25,223 nucleotides of DNA from JAGMCF01 sp964398885 (GTDB lineage: Bacteria > Cloacimonadota > Cloacimonadia > JGIOTU-2): the NCBI GenBank assembly GCA_964398885.1, contig CAYNOU010000035.1, forward strand, positions 1-25,223, given 5' to 3'. The notes under the pieces are model-generated. The model had not been told where the DNA came from. It saw only the letters and a program-made list of their open reading frames with translations, and did not search any database. Position numbers and translations under genes: made by a program. Positions 17,947 through 25,139 of this stretch are shown here, piece by piece. The first letter of the stretch is position 1. Every line of letters starts with the position of its first letter.

Positions 17947-18861
17947 TTATGCTCTTGGATGATAGAGTGAATGAATTTCTTTCAAATATTTCCTGTCAAT
18001 ATTTGTATAAATTTGTGTAGTTTTTATACTACTATGACCTAAAAGAGCCTGTACCACTCGGAGATTAGCACCACCCTCTAAAAGATGAGTTGCAAAGGAA
18101 TGACGCAAAGTATGAGGAGAAACATTTGATTTTATATGTGAGAGCATAACATATTTATTAAATATTTTCCAGCATCCCATTCTGCTTATCTTATTTCCAA
18201 ATCTATTTAGAAACATATAATTACTTTGCTTTTCTTTAAGTAATTCATTTCTTGCTTCATTAAGATATTTCTGACAATATTCCAGAGCGATGTTTGAGAT
18301 TGGCACATATCTCTCTTTCCTGCCTTTACCAAAAAGCCTAACCAATCCCTCTTTCCATAAAATATCACTTATTCGTAATTCTATCATTTCAGATATTCTC
18401 GCACCTGTGGAATATAGAAATTCAAGCATAGCGCGGTTACGCAAGCCATATCTATCCTTAATTGTAACTGAATTAATAAGTGATTCTACTTCTTCAATAG
18501 ACAGAACATCAGGAAGTTTTAATGAAATTTTGGGAGCAGGAAATTTCTCAAATATTGGCTCATTAATTAATCCCTCGGTAAAAAGAAATTTATAGAAATT
18601 AACTATAGAACTTCTTTTCCTGGCTACAGTTGTATCTTCAGCTTTATTCTTATAAAGGTAATTAAGAAATTCAATAACCCTTTGAGCATTGACTTTTTTT
18701 AAATCCGCGTCATTTATAAATAACCCAAAATTCACAATATCGCTAATATATGCACTGACACTATTCTCTGTTAAACCCTTCTCGACTTTTATGTAAAACT
18801 TAAACTTATTAATCAAACTCTGATTTTCAGTAGAAATTTTCTTTCTTTTATTTTTCTTCAT
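17947..18861 (-). CDS. Tyrosine recombinase, XerC/XerD type
   Basis: The 304-residue recombinase has a SAM-like N-terminal DNA-binding domain (about 15-105) and a catalytic domain with the full set of residues: Arg155 (GARISE), Lys179 (GKGRKERY), His250 and Arg253 (HTLRHSFATHLLEGGA), His276 (LLGHSSIKTTQIY) and nucleophile Tyr285. Length and sequence fit the chromosomal Xer family that resolves chromosome dimers at dif. The extra helix characteristic of integron integrases is not evident. No dif-like site was recognised nearby. It directly borders the accessory array to its right. A role in moving that array is only speculation. Confidence 0.9.
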   Translation of the reverse strand: MKKNKRKKISTENQSLINKFKFYIKVEKGLTENSVSAYISDIVNFGLFINDADLKKVNAQRVIEFLNYLYKNKAEDTTVARKRSSIVNFYKFLFTEGLINEPIFEKFPAPKISLKLPDVLSIEEVESLINSVTIKDRYGLRNRAMLEFLYSTGARISEMIELRISDILWKEGLVRLFGKGRKERYVPISNIALEYCQKYLNEARNELLKEKQSNYMFLNRFGNKISRMGCWKIFNKYVMLSHIKSNVSPHTLRHSFATHLLEGGANLRVVQALLGHSSIKTTQIYTNIDRKYLKEIHSLYHPRA

Positions 18862-18934
18862 ATAAATATTTAAAGGTTATTTTAAATTAATAAGTTGAAT
18901 TTTTTTGTCTTATACATCTGAAAATACTTTGCCA

Positions 18935-18976
18935 CACCCGTCCTCCGTAGTCCCGATTTAATCGGGACGAAGGGTG
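18935..18976. repeat. Extended palindrome upstream of the xer gene
   Basis: A TCCCGATTTAATCGGGA core (18951-18967) is enclosed by CACCC (18935-18939) and GGGTG (18972-18976). It sits in the 345-base gap (18862-19206) between xer and the next gene. That gap otherwise holds AT-rich text and the truncated element E1. Confidence 0.7.
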
Positions 18977-19070
18977 AAGAGTACACCCTGATACAGTCAT
19001 ACTTCCTTACAGGGCAGGCAGAGATAATTTCTATTTTCACATTTTAAATAATATTTCATTATTAGATTGA

Positions 19071-19203
19071 TATTTTTGTATGAAATATTTCATATTTAAT
19101 TGTGTCAATATTCCGGAAAAAATAAAAAAAAGAATCACTTTCTTAAAGATGCTTTTGAATGATTATGCGTGCCACGCTTTGCGTGGATACGGTGTTAGTG
19201 GCA
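19071..19203 (-). repeat. Intergenic array element E1 (truncated)
   Basis: The right end reads TGTTAGTGGCA (19193-19203), preceded by a perfect hairpin CCACGC-TTT-GCGTGG (19172-19186). The stretch 19071-19160 resembles elements E3 and E5 (shared phrases GAAATATT, TGTCAATATTCC, ATCACTTTCTTAAAGATGC). The matching left end is missing, so this looks like the edge of the accessory array, next to the xer gene. Confidence 0.65.
19115..19156 (-). terminator. Intrinsic terminator in element E1
   Basis: On the minus strand AAAAGCATC, an 11-base loop and GATTCTTTT pair at 8 of 9 positions and run into an eight-T tract. This would terminate transcription of the accessory gene at 19207-19644 before the xer gene. 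Confidence 0.6.
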
Positions 19204-19206
19204 TTT

Positions 19207-19644
19207 TTATTCAGGTTCAGTCCAACCACAAACTCTACCATCATCGTCAAAACTAACGCTACTATGACTTCCAGATTTTGCGTAATACCAAAAAGTTAAA
19301 AAACTTCCACCATCAATTTTTCTAGGTTCTCCTAACAAATTTTCAACTTGATATTTTGACATTCCAATTTTTAACTTACGCCACAGTGATCTGTTCTTCC
19401 ATTTTTCAGAATACTTAATTTCACTTTTACTTGAAGTTTCTAATAACGCTTCAAGTTTAGCTACTCTTTTTTCAAGTTCAATTATTTTTGCATTAAGCTT
19501 AACATTTCTATTTTCGAGTTCAACTAATTTTACCTCAAGCTTTTTTATCTCTGAAGATTGTTGTGCTGATAACGAACTAGTAAAAAAGAATATAATACAA
19601 CTTATCAGCATTAAATATTTGAAATAGTAAAATTTGTTTTTCAT
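19207..19644 (-). CDS. Secreted coiled-coil protein with a BamE/SmpA-like domain
   Basis: A 145-residue protein with a signal peptide ending near SSLSA-QQ (residue 27). A coiled-coil follows at about residues 32-70 with regular heptads (LEVKLVELENRNVKLNAKI). The C-terminal domain (about 85-145) has the SmpA/BamE pattern: LKIGMSKYQVENLLGEPRKI, then WYYA, then VSFDDDGRVCGW. BamE itself is a small outer-membrane lipoprotein. Here there is no lipobox, so the protein is probably soluble and periplasmic. Its start is preceded by AGAGGAAAG. It is separated from the next gene upstream by 233 bases, which may contain a decayed small frame. The role is unknown; the fold assignment is by motif. Confidence 0.7.
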   Translation of the reverse strand: MKNKFYYFKYLMLISCIIFFFTSSLSAQQSSEIKKLEVKLVELENRNVKLNAKIIELEKRVAKLEALLETSSKSEIKYSEKWKNRSLWRKLKIGMSKYQVENLLGEPRKIDGGSFLTFWYYAKSGSHSSVSFDDDGRVCGWTEPE

Positions 19645-19877
19645 CTTTCCTCTTTTTGGGGTTTGGGATTAAATTATTAATTTTATTCTGTATTGATGAT
19701 TCAAGTTATTCATCCTTATCTTTCTCTCACATTGCAAATAAACGAAATATTCCTATAATAGTAAAAATACCAATTATCATAAGATTAATTCGTCACTTTC
19801 ATAGGATTGAATTTCATGCACTTTATTCATCTTTGATTAATAACCTTAATAATATAGAATTTTGTGTATCATATCTA

Positions 19878-20447
19878 TTATCCCCCATAGGCATAAAATA
19901 ACAATAATATTAATACTATAGCCCATAACGCTTGAGTTTGGTTGCTTTTTTGTTTTTTTTCAATTGTTTTTTGTTTTTTCAGTTCATGCTTTTTTTTAAA
20001 TTCATTACATTCTTCGGATTTAAGCTTGTATATTTCAAATTCCCTATCAGTTAAGTTTCTAATTCCCTTTCTCTCTACAATTTCAAAAATCTCATCAGCG
20101 CATGGATTATAAGGCTTATTTTTGTGAAACTGAACTTCAATTATATGGTATCTATAAAGACCTTCGTCTACAATGTTATCATCAATGACTTCATAGAGAT
20201 TATATCCATACTGATTAGCAATTTTATCACATTCATAAAAGATAATGCTCTGGATTTTATTTTTACTAGCATAATCCCCAATTATCATTTTCAAATAAAA
20301 AATATCATTAAAATTTGGGTCTCTATTACATTCTACTAAATGTGCAGAAAAACTTAATAATTCCTTTTTCCCTGTTATTGGACTAGATGCACAACTTAAT
20401 AAAAGAAAGGAAATAATCAACATTAAAATGTATTTTATACCTGTCAT
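19878..20447 (-). CDS. Hypothetical lipoprotein with a C-terminal membrane segment
   Basis: I do not recognise this 189-residue protein. It begins with a lipoprotein signal peptide (lipobox LLLSC, Cys at residue 19, then ASSPITGKKEL). A mixed alpha/beta middle part follows. Then comes a highly charged stretch rich in Lys/Glu (about 150-167, KKKHELKKQKTIEKKQK) and a hydrophobic C-terminal helix (ALWAIVLILLLFYAYGG). ATG is preceded by GGAGGGTTC, a good ribosome-binding site. It is bounded upstream by array element E2. Confidence 0.7.
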   Translation of the reverse strand: MTGIKYILMLIISFLLLSCASSPITGKKELLSFSAHLVECNRDPNFNDIFYLKMIIGDYASKNKIQSIIFYECDKIANQYGYNLYEVIDDNIVDEGLYRYHIIEVQFHKNKPYNPCADEIFEIVERKGIRNLTDREFEIYKLKSEECNEFKKKHELKKQKTIEKKQKSNQTQALWAIVLILLLFYAYGG

Positions 20448-20491
20448 GAACCCTCCATTTTTTTATAATATTTTTTTTCACACTTTCTAAT

Positions 20492-20549
20492 TGCCACTAA
20501 CGGTTTGAATAAACGCCCGTTTTAATACCGTTTATTTTTTGTTATTCGC
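20492..20549 (-). repeat. Intergenic array element E2 (short form)
   Basis: About 58 bases, from TGCCACTAACGG (20492) to GTTATTCGC (20541-20549), forming an imperfect palindrome around AAACGCCCGTTT. It separates two accessory genes and overlaps the last codons of the AbiJ-like gene. Size and inverted geometry resemble an integron attC site, but the outer boxes do not fit the GTTRRRY consensus. Confidence 0.6.
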
Positions 20550-21408
20550 TGGCTATTTTATTATTTATCAGTTGATATATTGCTGCTTTTAATACTTGTA
20601 AACAAATCTTCGCGGTATGCTCATCTGGATGAAATCGACTACTCATCTGTTCATAAGGATGTATATAATTTCTAAAATCACGCAAAACATGGCTGAATTT
20701 TTTCACGTCCTCTCTTAATAAACCCAATTCAGATGCTACATTAATTAAATTACTTAAAGTCCATAAATAAAACTGTTTTACTTTACCATCCTTATCTTTA
20801 GGAGCAGATTTTGATTGATTAAATATTTTCGGATTGTTTAAAGCAACTCCCAATAATATCCCCTCCAAAGTACTACCAGATAAAAAAATTACAGATAAAG
20901 GAGAATTTGCATTAAAACACTTTTGAATTTCTTCAAAGCGATGCTTTAATATATCAGTGATAACCCCATCTAATCCAATCTTATCGATAGATATGTTTTC
21001 AAATTCTCTTTTTAAGAAATTATCCTCCTTTATCTCTGATTTTGATTCCTCAAAGTCTATTTCTGCAGCCTTTGTAAACGTAATTTCTTTGCCTTTTCTA
21101 ATCACTTTCCAATCATCAAAAGCAAGATATTGGTTAAAGTCTTTCATGAGTTTATCTAATTCAGAGAATCGACCTATAAAATTGACTGGAGCAAAAACTT
21201 TTTTAATGCATTTATCAAGTTCTGGAGTTCCATTTATTTTTTCTAATCTCGAATCAGTATAAACCCATCTAGACGGAAATCCTTGAACATAGGTGTCTTT
21301 AAAACCTAATTCATTGAAGAAGAATACCAATTCACATCCTCTTCTGTATTGAGTTTCCTCATTAATTAGGTCTCTAAGTTTTTCTAAAGTTGTTTTCTGT
21401 AAAATCAC
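20542..21408 (-). CDS. AbiJ/Abi_C-like abortive-infection protein with C-terminal HEPN motif
   Basis: The 288-residue protein starts at GTG, since no in-frame ATG follows the upstream stop. The N-terminal part (residues 8-110) resembles the AbiJ-NTD3 type domain: LRDLINEETQYRRG, then FFFNELGFKDTYVQGFPSRW, then NGTPELDKCIKKVFAPVNFIG. The C-terminal part (145-285) resembles the abortive-infection C-terminal domain. It has LSGSTLEGILLGVAL and VLRDFRNYIHPYEQM, which supplies an R-x6-H motif (Arg243, His250) typical of HEPN ribonucleases. Such proteins are expected to cleave RNA upon phage infection, with the N-terminal domain as sensor. Domain names are from memory of the families. It sits alone between array elements E2 and E3, as a single-gene cassette. 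Confidence 0.78.
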   Translation of the reverse strand: MILQKTTLEKLRDLINEETQYRRGCELVFFFNELGFKDTYVQGFPSRWVYTDSRLEKINGTPELDKCIKKVFAPVNFIGRFSELDKLMKDFNQYLAFDDWKVIRKGKEITFTKAAEIDFEESKSEIKEDNFLKREFENISIDKIGLDGVITDILKHRFEEIQKCFNANSPLSVIFLSGSTLEGILLGVALNNPKIFNQSKSAPKDKDGKVKQFYLWTLSNLINVASELGLLREDVKKFSHVLRDFRNYIHPYEQMSSRFHPDEHTAKICLQVLKAAIYQLINNKIASE

Positions 21409-21428
21409 TAATCTTTGATAATTTAAAC

Positions 21429-21560
21429 TTATGAGTCAGCTTGCGCATAATGGTTGTGTCCACGCAACTCTATTGCGTGAATCCACCCAGATTTGTAGTG
21501 TATACGCAATTGCGTGTATTTCTGTTTTAGATTAATATATCTGATTTTAATAATTTCCAT
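21429..21560 (-). CDS. Short frame in element E3 (MEIIK peptide)
   Basis: ATG at 21560 follows GAGGAATTTTA and opens 43 codons (MEIIKIRYINLKQKYTQ...) that run across the element end. The equivalent frame in E5 (24933-25013) keeps MEIIK, the LKxKYxQ stretch and KSG but stops after 26 codons. The shared ribosome-binding site and start suggest a leader peptide or the remnant of a gene start. It could equally be a by-product of repeat similarity. Confidence 0.3.
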   Translation of the reverse strand: MEIIKIRYINLKQKYTQLRIHYKSGWIHAIELRGHNHYAQADS

Positions 21561-21743
21561 TAAAATTCCTCTATATTTTATAAAACCTTAATTGTTTTTC
21601 AATTCTTTTTTGTCAATGAAATATTCCAAATTATACTATGTCAATATTCCCGAAAAACACAAGCATCACTTTCTTAAAGATACCTTGGAATGGTTTCACG
21701 TGCTGCGAATGAAGCTTGCGGAGTTTATGGACACATTGTTATG
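21446..21743 (-). repeat. Intergenic array element E3 (long form)
   Basis: A 298-base element with imperfect terminal inverted repeats: CATAATGGTTGTGTCCA at the left and, in complement, CATAACAATGTGTCCA at the right. Read on the minus strand it contains a weak terminator-like hairpin (AAGGTATC.../GATGCTT, 21661-21686), two TTGACA boxes 24 bases apart, a GAGG-ATG short frame, then the end next to the AbiJ-like gene. About 250 bases are shared with E5. It separates the AbiJ-like gene from the DUF2971 operon. Confidence 0.7.
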
Positions 21744-21773
21744 TGATTTTTATTAGAGTTCATAAAGATGGAT

Positions 21774-22382
21774 TTAAAGATCATTGATAATCAGTTTTCT
21801 CTTAACTTTATTATGCTTAAAATCAATTTCAGAATTATACAACTTAATGTTGTTGGTTAAATTAGATTTAATCTTTTCTTTCACTTCGTAAGTTGATCTG
21901 ACTCCAAATATTAATCCAGTGATATTTCCAATATTTGACTTATGTATAGTTTCATTATTTATAAATGCGCGATACTCTTTTTCGTGTTTCCATTTAGAAA
22001 TCTTATGGGTCAGTATATCTTTCGGAGATAGGTTCAACGAATTACTATTCGTTAATAACCAAGGGATCTTCAAAGTATATTTTATTTTCCTAACATCAAT
22101 AGAAACATCAATTTCTACACAAACACCTTTATGTCCATTTGAATAATTTGACCACATCAAAATATCATCGTAACAAGATGATAATGAACAAATACGAAGT
22201 TTATTTTTACCACTTGTTATTTGTTTTATAGTATCATTCTCAAAATCATTCAAGTAGTAGCTAAAATAACCTTCCATTGGATCATTTAGTTTTTGCCATT
22301 CAGCAAAATAGAATTTCTCTGTTTTTAGAATATCAATAATGCGATTTAATCTTAAATCTGACAGATATTTATAGAGTATCAT
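21774..22382 (-). CDS. DUF2971 family protein
   Basis: The 202-residue protein has the DUF2971 pattern: YKYLSDLRLNRIIDILKTEKFYFAEWQKLNDPMEG at the N-terminus, then ICSLSSCYDDILMWSNYSNGHKGVCVEID (conserved S/W and GxxGxCxxxD), and HEKEYRAFI near residue 135. The biochemical function of the family is unknown. Members are frequent in defence islands and other accessory regions. ATG follows ATGAGGTAAT, giving a clear ribosome-binding site. It is the last of four co-directional genes between E3 and E4, 20 bases after the small membrane protein gene. Confidence 0.85.
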   Translation of the reverse strand: MILYKYLSDLRLNRIIDILKTEKFYFAEWQKLNDPMEGYFSYYLNDFENDTIKQITSGKNKLRICSLSSCYDDILMWSNYSNGHKGVCVEIDVSIDVRKIKYTLKIPWLLTNSNSLNLSPKDILTHKISKWKHEKEYRAFINNETIHKSNIGNITGLIFGVRSTYEVKEKIKSNLTNNIKLYNSEIDFKHNKVKRKLIINDL

Positions 22383-22402
22383 ATTACCTCATATTTGATT
22401 TA

Positions 22403-22555
22403 CTATTTATTTTTTACCTTAAATAATAAATAGCCAATAAAAGCTCCAATAATACCTGCAAGCGTTGGGGACAAGTGAAACAATGAAATCAATATTGCTC
22501 CAATGAATCCCATCCCTAATATTATAGCTATTATCATATCATAACGATCCTTCAT
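22403..22555 (-). CDS. Small hydrophobic membrane protein (50 residues)
   Basis: The 50-codon frame starts MKDRYDMIIAII and ends LLFKVKNK. It has two predicted membrane segments (about 7-27 and 30-46) separated by the turn HLSPT, with positive residues at both ends. It has the same upstream sequence as the DUF2971 gene (ATGAGGTTATT then ATG), which is strong support for translation. No family is recognised. Spacing suggests an operon with the genes on both sides. It may be a membrane anchor or effector of that group. Confidence 0.65.
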   Translation of the reverse strand: MKDRYDMIIAIILGMGFIGAILISLFHLSPTLAGIIGAFIGYLLFKVKNK

Positions 22556-22622
22556 AATAACCTCATATCTTGTTGATTGTATTTTAGCAAATATTATTAC
22601 ATTATTAATATTATCTATATTT

Positions 22623-23471
22623 TCAAGATTTTAGCATTTTATTGATTATTATTGATGGAGCTACTGTAATTGTTTCCAAAGTTGGGAATTTAGTATTAAA
22701 GTATAACTGTAACATTGCCATGTATGCGTCAGCACAGAATTTTTGATCATCATTATCTAATCTATTCATTAAATCTATAACATATAACATCGTAGCAATT
22801 CCAAGCTTTCCATCAAAATTATCAACATACGTAGGAGAATATTCAGTCCATACATATAAATGTTCTCCACCCATTTTCGGTTTAGATAATAACTCATGGC
22901 TAACTTCAAAAACAACATCTAAACTTTCATTAGTATTTTTTTGATAATTATCAAAAAAATTACTCAACTCAGAACGACCGTTTTTTAAATCAGACATATA
23001 TCTTGAAGCCATAGCGGCAATATTCTGCATATGTTTGGGTTCTTCAATCTCATAAAGAACCCTATCAATCATATATAACAAAAAAAATAATTCATGAGCG
23101 GAATTATTAAATGTGTTAACTATTGAAAACTTGTTATCTTCATAAATTGTTATCTTAACCTTTCCCGAAAGAATACCTTTACTGGTTAAATGTAATCTTT
23201 TATTTAATTCTTCAAGTATCGCGTCAAAAACCTTATTAAAATCAATAGGTTTATGATTTTCATACATATTTATAAATCCTGCAGCTTGAAGTACTCGTTG
23301 TGCAATAATTTTATCATTTGTAATAAGCATAACAGCTTTATCTAGTTCAATCGGGGATAAACTAGAATTATATCCAGTCATACATTGGATGTCATCATGA
23401 ATGCGTTTAGCTATATCAAAGGTTTGTGAATCAGATTTTAACGCTAGGAATAGTGATTTTAATAATCCCAT
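22623..23471 (-). CDS. Unknown protein, partner of the upstream 84-residue protein
   Basis: I do not recognise this 282-residue protein. It appears soluble and helical, starting MGLLKSLFLAL. Later features are a conserved-looking block SPTYVDNFDGKLGIATMLYVIDLMNRL (about 215-240) and a C-terminal SIIINKMLKS. It starts one base after the stop of the preceding gene, so the two are translationally coupled. That gene begins with the same MGLLKxxxxxL stretch, which may be a shared docking or amphipathic membrane helix. It ends in TGA. It belongs to a four-gene group between array elements E3 and E4. Confidence 0.75.
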   Translation of the reverse strand: MGLLKSLFLALKSDSQTFDIAKRIHDDIQCMTGYNSSLSPIELDKAVMLITNDKIIAQRVLQAAGFINMYENHKPIDFNKVFDAILEELNKRLHLTSKGILSGKVKITIYEDNKFSIVNTFNNSAHELFFLLYMIDRVLYEIEEPKHMQNIAAMASRYMSDLKNGRSELSNFFDNYQKNTNESLDVVFEVSHELLSKPKMGGEHLYVWTEYSPTYVDNFDGKLGIATMLYVIDLMNRLDNDDQKFCADAYMAMLQLYFNTKFPTLETITVAPSIIINKMLKS

Positions 23472-23472
23472 T

Positions 23473-23727
23473 TTAGTGCCTTTTTAATATGAATTGCCAA
23501 TTATCTTTCATTTCATTTCGCAATTGTTGGTGTAGTTCATCTGTAATTCCTAATTTTAAAGCTAATTCTTCCTTCCGTTGATAATAAAATGTCATTTCAT
23601 TTATATCAAGTTCTATGTTGTTTTCTATCTTGTATTCAATACTTAACTCGAAAGCTACAAATCGACGGACTGTATCTTCATCTGACATTTCAAGGAATCT
23701 TATAATATTTTTTAATAATCCCATCAT
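23473..23727 (-). CDS. Unknown 84-residue protein
   Basis: A small charged helical protein (MMGLLKNIIRFLEMSDEDTV..., C-terminus NWQFILKRH). I do not recognise a family. It is the first gene of the four-gene group. The stop codon lies one base before the next start, giving close coupling. The N-terminal MGLLKNIIRFL resembles the start of its partner. The first or second Met could be the start. The gap before it (23728-23851) is array element E4. Confidence 0.65.
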   Translation of the reverse strand: MMGLLKNIIRFLEMSDEDTVRRFVAFELSIEYKIENNIELDINEMTFYYQRKEELALKLGITDELHQQLRNEMKDNWQFILKRH

Positions 23728-23751
23728 TGTTCCTTATGCTTAATTAAATTT

Positions 23752-23846
23752 CACATAACCTCCCGCGAATACCCGAAGTTGCCGAAGCGCAGCAAAGGCA
23801 ATTTGGACGAAGTGAAGCGAAGCCTCAAAGACCGTGTTATCGGCAG
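23752..23846 (-). repeat. Intergenic array element E4
   Basis: About 95 bases, from CACATAACCTCCCGCG to CGTGTTATCGGCAGTG, more GC-rich than its surroundings and built from internal inverted and direct repeats (TTGCCGAAGCGCAGCAAAGGCAA; GAAGTGAAGCGAAG). It joins the HNH gene stop to the next gene group. Its length and folded-back layout are those of an attC-like site, though the end boxes are not canonical. Confidence 0.65.
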
Positions 23847-23851
23847 TGTCA

Positions 23852-24868
23852 CTAGCAGAATATAGGATGGAAATAATCCTCACTTATCCCTTTGCCCAAA
23901 TGAAATCCTCTTTCTTCTCGGATTTCCATAAACTTTCTTAAGCCTGGATATTTGCAATCATTTTCATCTTTTGATTTATATTCAAGTCTATAGGTTATAA
24001 AACTTAAGTCCATATGTGGCCCTGAAGTAATTAATAAGATTCCTTCACTGATGCGAAATGAAGGAGAAATGTATTTCCTTATTTGATCGCATAAATAATT
24101 CCCTGCCCTAGTTAATTCACACATCAAGTCTTGAACAAGGTCAACGTGATAGTCAAACTTTTTAGATAACCTATCATACGCTTTTGGGTCCCATCTATCT
24201 AATCGCCTATAAAGCTTTTCAGTATTATACCAAGGTTCATCTTCGCTACCAATTTTCTCTTTGTACTTAGAAAAAACAATCAAAAAGTCATTTAAAATTA
24301 GTCTAAAATTATTAAAGGCAAACTCTACTTTAGGGTATCGTTTAGGCCATACTCTTGATAGAATATATTCATTTAGCTTTTCCAACTTTTCATAATGTTC
24401 TACTTTAATCTGTGGTTGTCCTCCACTAAAAATAAATGTTGTCCAAGCATGCCACTTATTAATATCCGCTAATTTAACCCATCCATCTATATATGTTGCA
24501 TAAATTTCTTCATCTTTCTGTTTATCTACGTCAGGATTTAAATTTTGAGTTACCCAGTCTATGTGTTCTTGTTTCATTCGACGCAAAACTTCTACTGTGT
24601 AAGTGTTAGGCTGATCATCAATAAGTTTATGATGGTTTTTACATAACAATATAAGGTTGTCATATTTGTCTCTTTGTTCTAGAGTCAAATCTGACTTTCC
24701 TCTTGGTCCGTCATGTTCTCTAGCAACGATGTGCGCTTCATCTCCAATAATTGACTCGTCATCAGTTTCGGTTTCATCTTCAACTAGGATTCTTCTACAA
24801 TCTGGGAAGGCACATCTGTTACCAGACCTTCCCCACAGCATTTTATGTGTTTTTAATGAAATTGACAT
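23852..24868 (-). CDS. HNH endonuclease-domain protein with an unrecognised C-terminal domain
   Basis: A 338-residue protein. The N-terminal ~100 residues form an HNH nuclease: zinc-type cysteines C19 and C24 (RCAFPDC), the catalytic histidine in GDEAHIVARE (His46), then CKNHHKLID (Cys76, His79, His80). Such domains cut DNA in phage-defence and mobile-element proteins. Residues 120-338 are not recognised. They are rich in aromatic and charged residues (WPKRYPKVEFAFNNFR, RRLDRWDPKAYDRL) and are predicted helical followed by strands. No cognate methylase is present, so self-protection would need another route. It is a single-gene unit between elements E4 and E5. Confidence 0.82.
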   Translation of the reverse strand: MSISLKTHKMLWGRSGNRCAFPDCRRILVEDETETDDESIIGDEAHIVAREHDGPRGKSDLTLEQRDKYDNLILLCKNHHKLIDDQPNTYTVEVLRRMKQEHIDWVTQNLNPDVDKQKDEEIYATYIDGWVKLADINKWHAWTTFIFSGGQPQIKVEHYEKLEKLNEYILSRVWPKRYPKVEFAFNNFRLILNDFLIVFSKYKEKIGSEDEPWYNTEKLYRRLDRWDPKAYDRLSKKFDYHVDLVQDLMCELTRAGNYLCDQIRKYISPSFRISEGILLITSGPHMDLSFITYRLEYKSKDENDCKYPGLRKFMEIREERGFHLGKGISEDYFHPIFC

Positions 24869-24932
24869 TAGAAGTTATTGTTCTTAAACATTGCCACTAA
24901 CATTTGTGCCCACGCCATACTATGTCGTGTAT

Positions 24933-25013
24933 TCACCCAGATTTGGTAGTGTATACGCCATATTGCGAGTATTTCTCTTTTAAATCCATCATTATATTTT
25001 TAATAATTTCCAT
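24933..25013 (-). CDS. Short frame in element E5 (MEIIK peptide)
   Basis: ATG at 25013 after GAGGAAATTTA opens 26 codons, MEIIKNIMMDLKEKYSQYGV then YTTKSG, stop. Its start region matches the short frame in E3. It could be a leader peptide ahead of the HNH gene. Coding status is unproven. Confidence 0.3.
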   Translation of the reverse strand: MEIIKNIMMDLKEKYSQYGVYTTKSG

Positions 25014-25102
25014 TAAATTTCCTCTGTATACACAAAACAAAAACTGTTTTTTCACTTCTTTTCTGTCAATGAAATATTTCTCATTCTACTATGTCAATAT
25101 TC

Positions 25103-25139
25103 CAAAAAATAAAAAGCATCACTTTCTTATAGATGCTTT
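25103..25139 (-). terminator. Intrinsic terminator in element E5
   Basis: On the minus strand AAAGCATC and GATGCTTT form a perfect 8-bp stem with an 11-base loop, followed by TTATTTTTT. Degraded versions lie at the same place in E1 and E3. It would insulate the HNH gene from transcription entering from the right. Confidence 0.7.
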
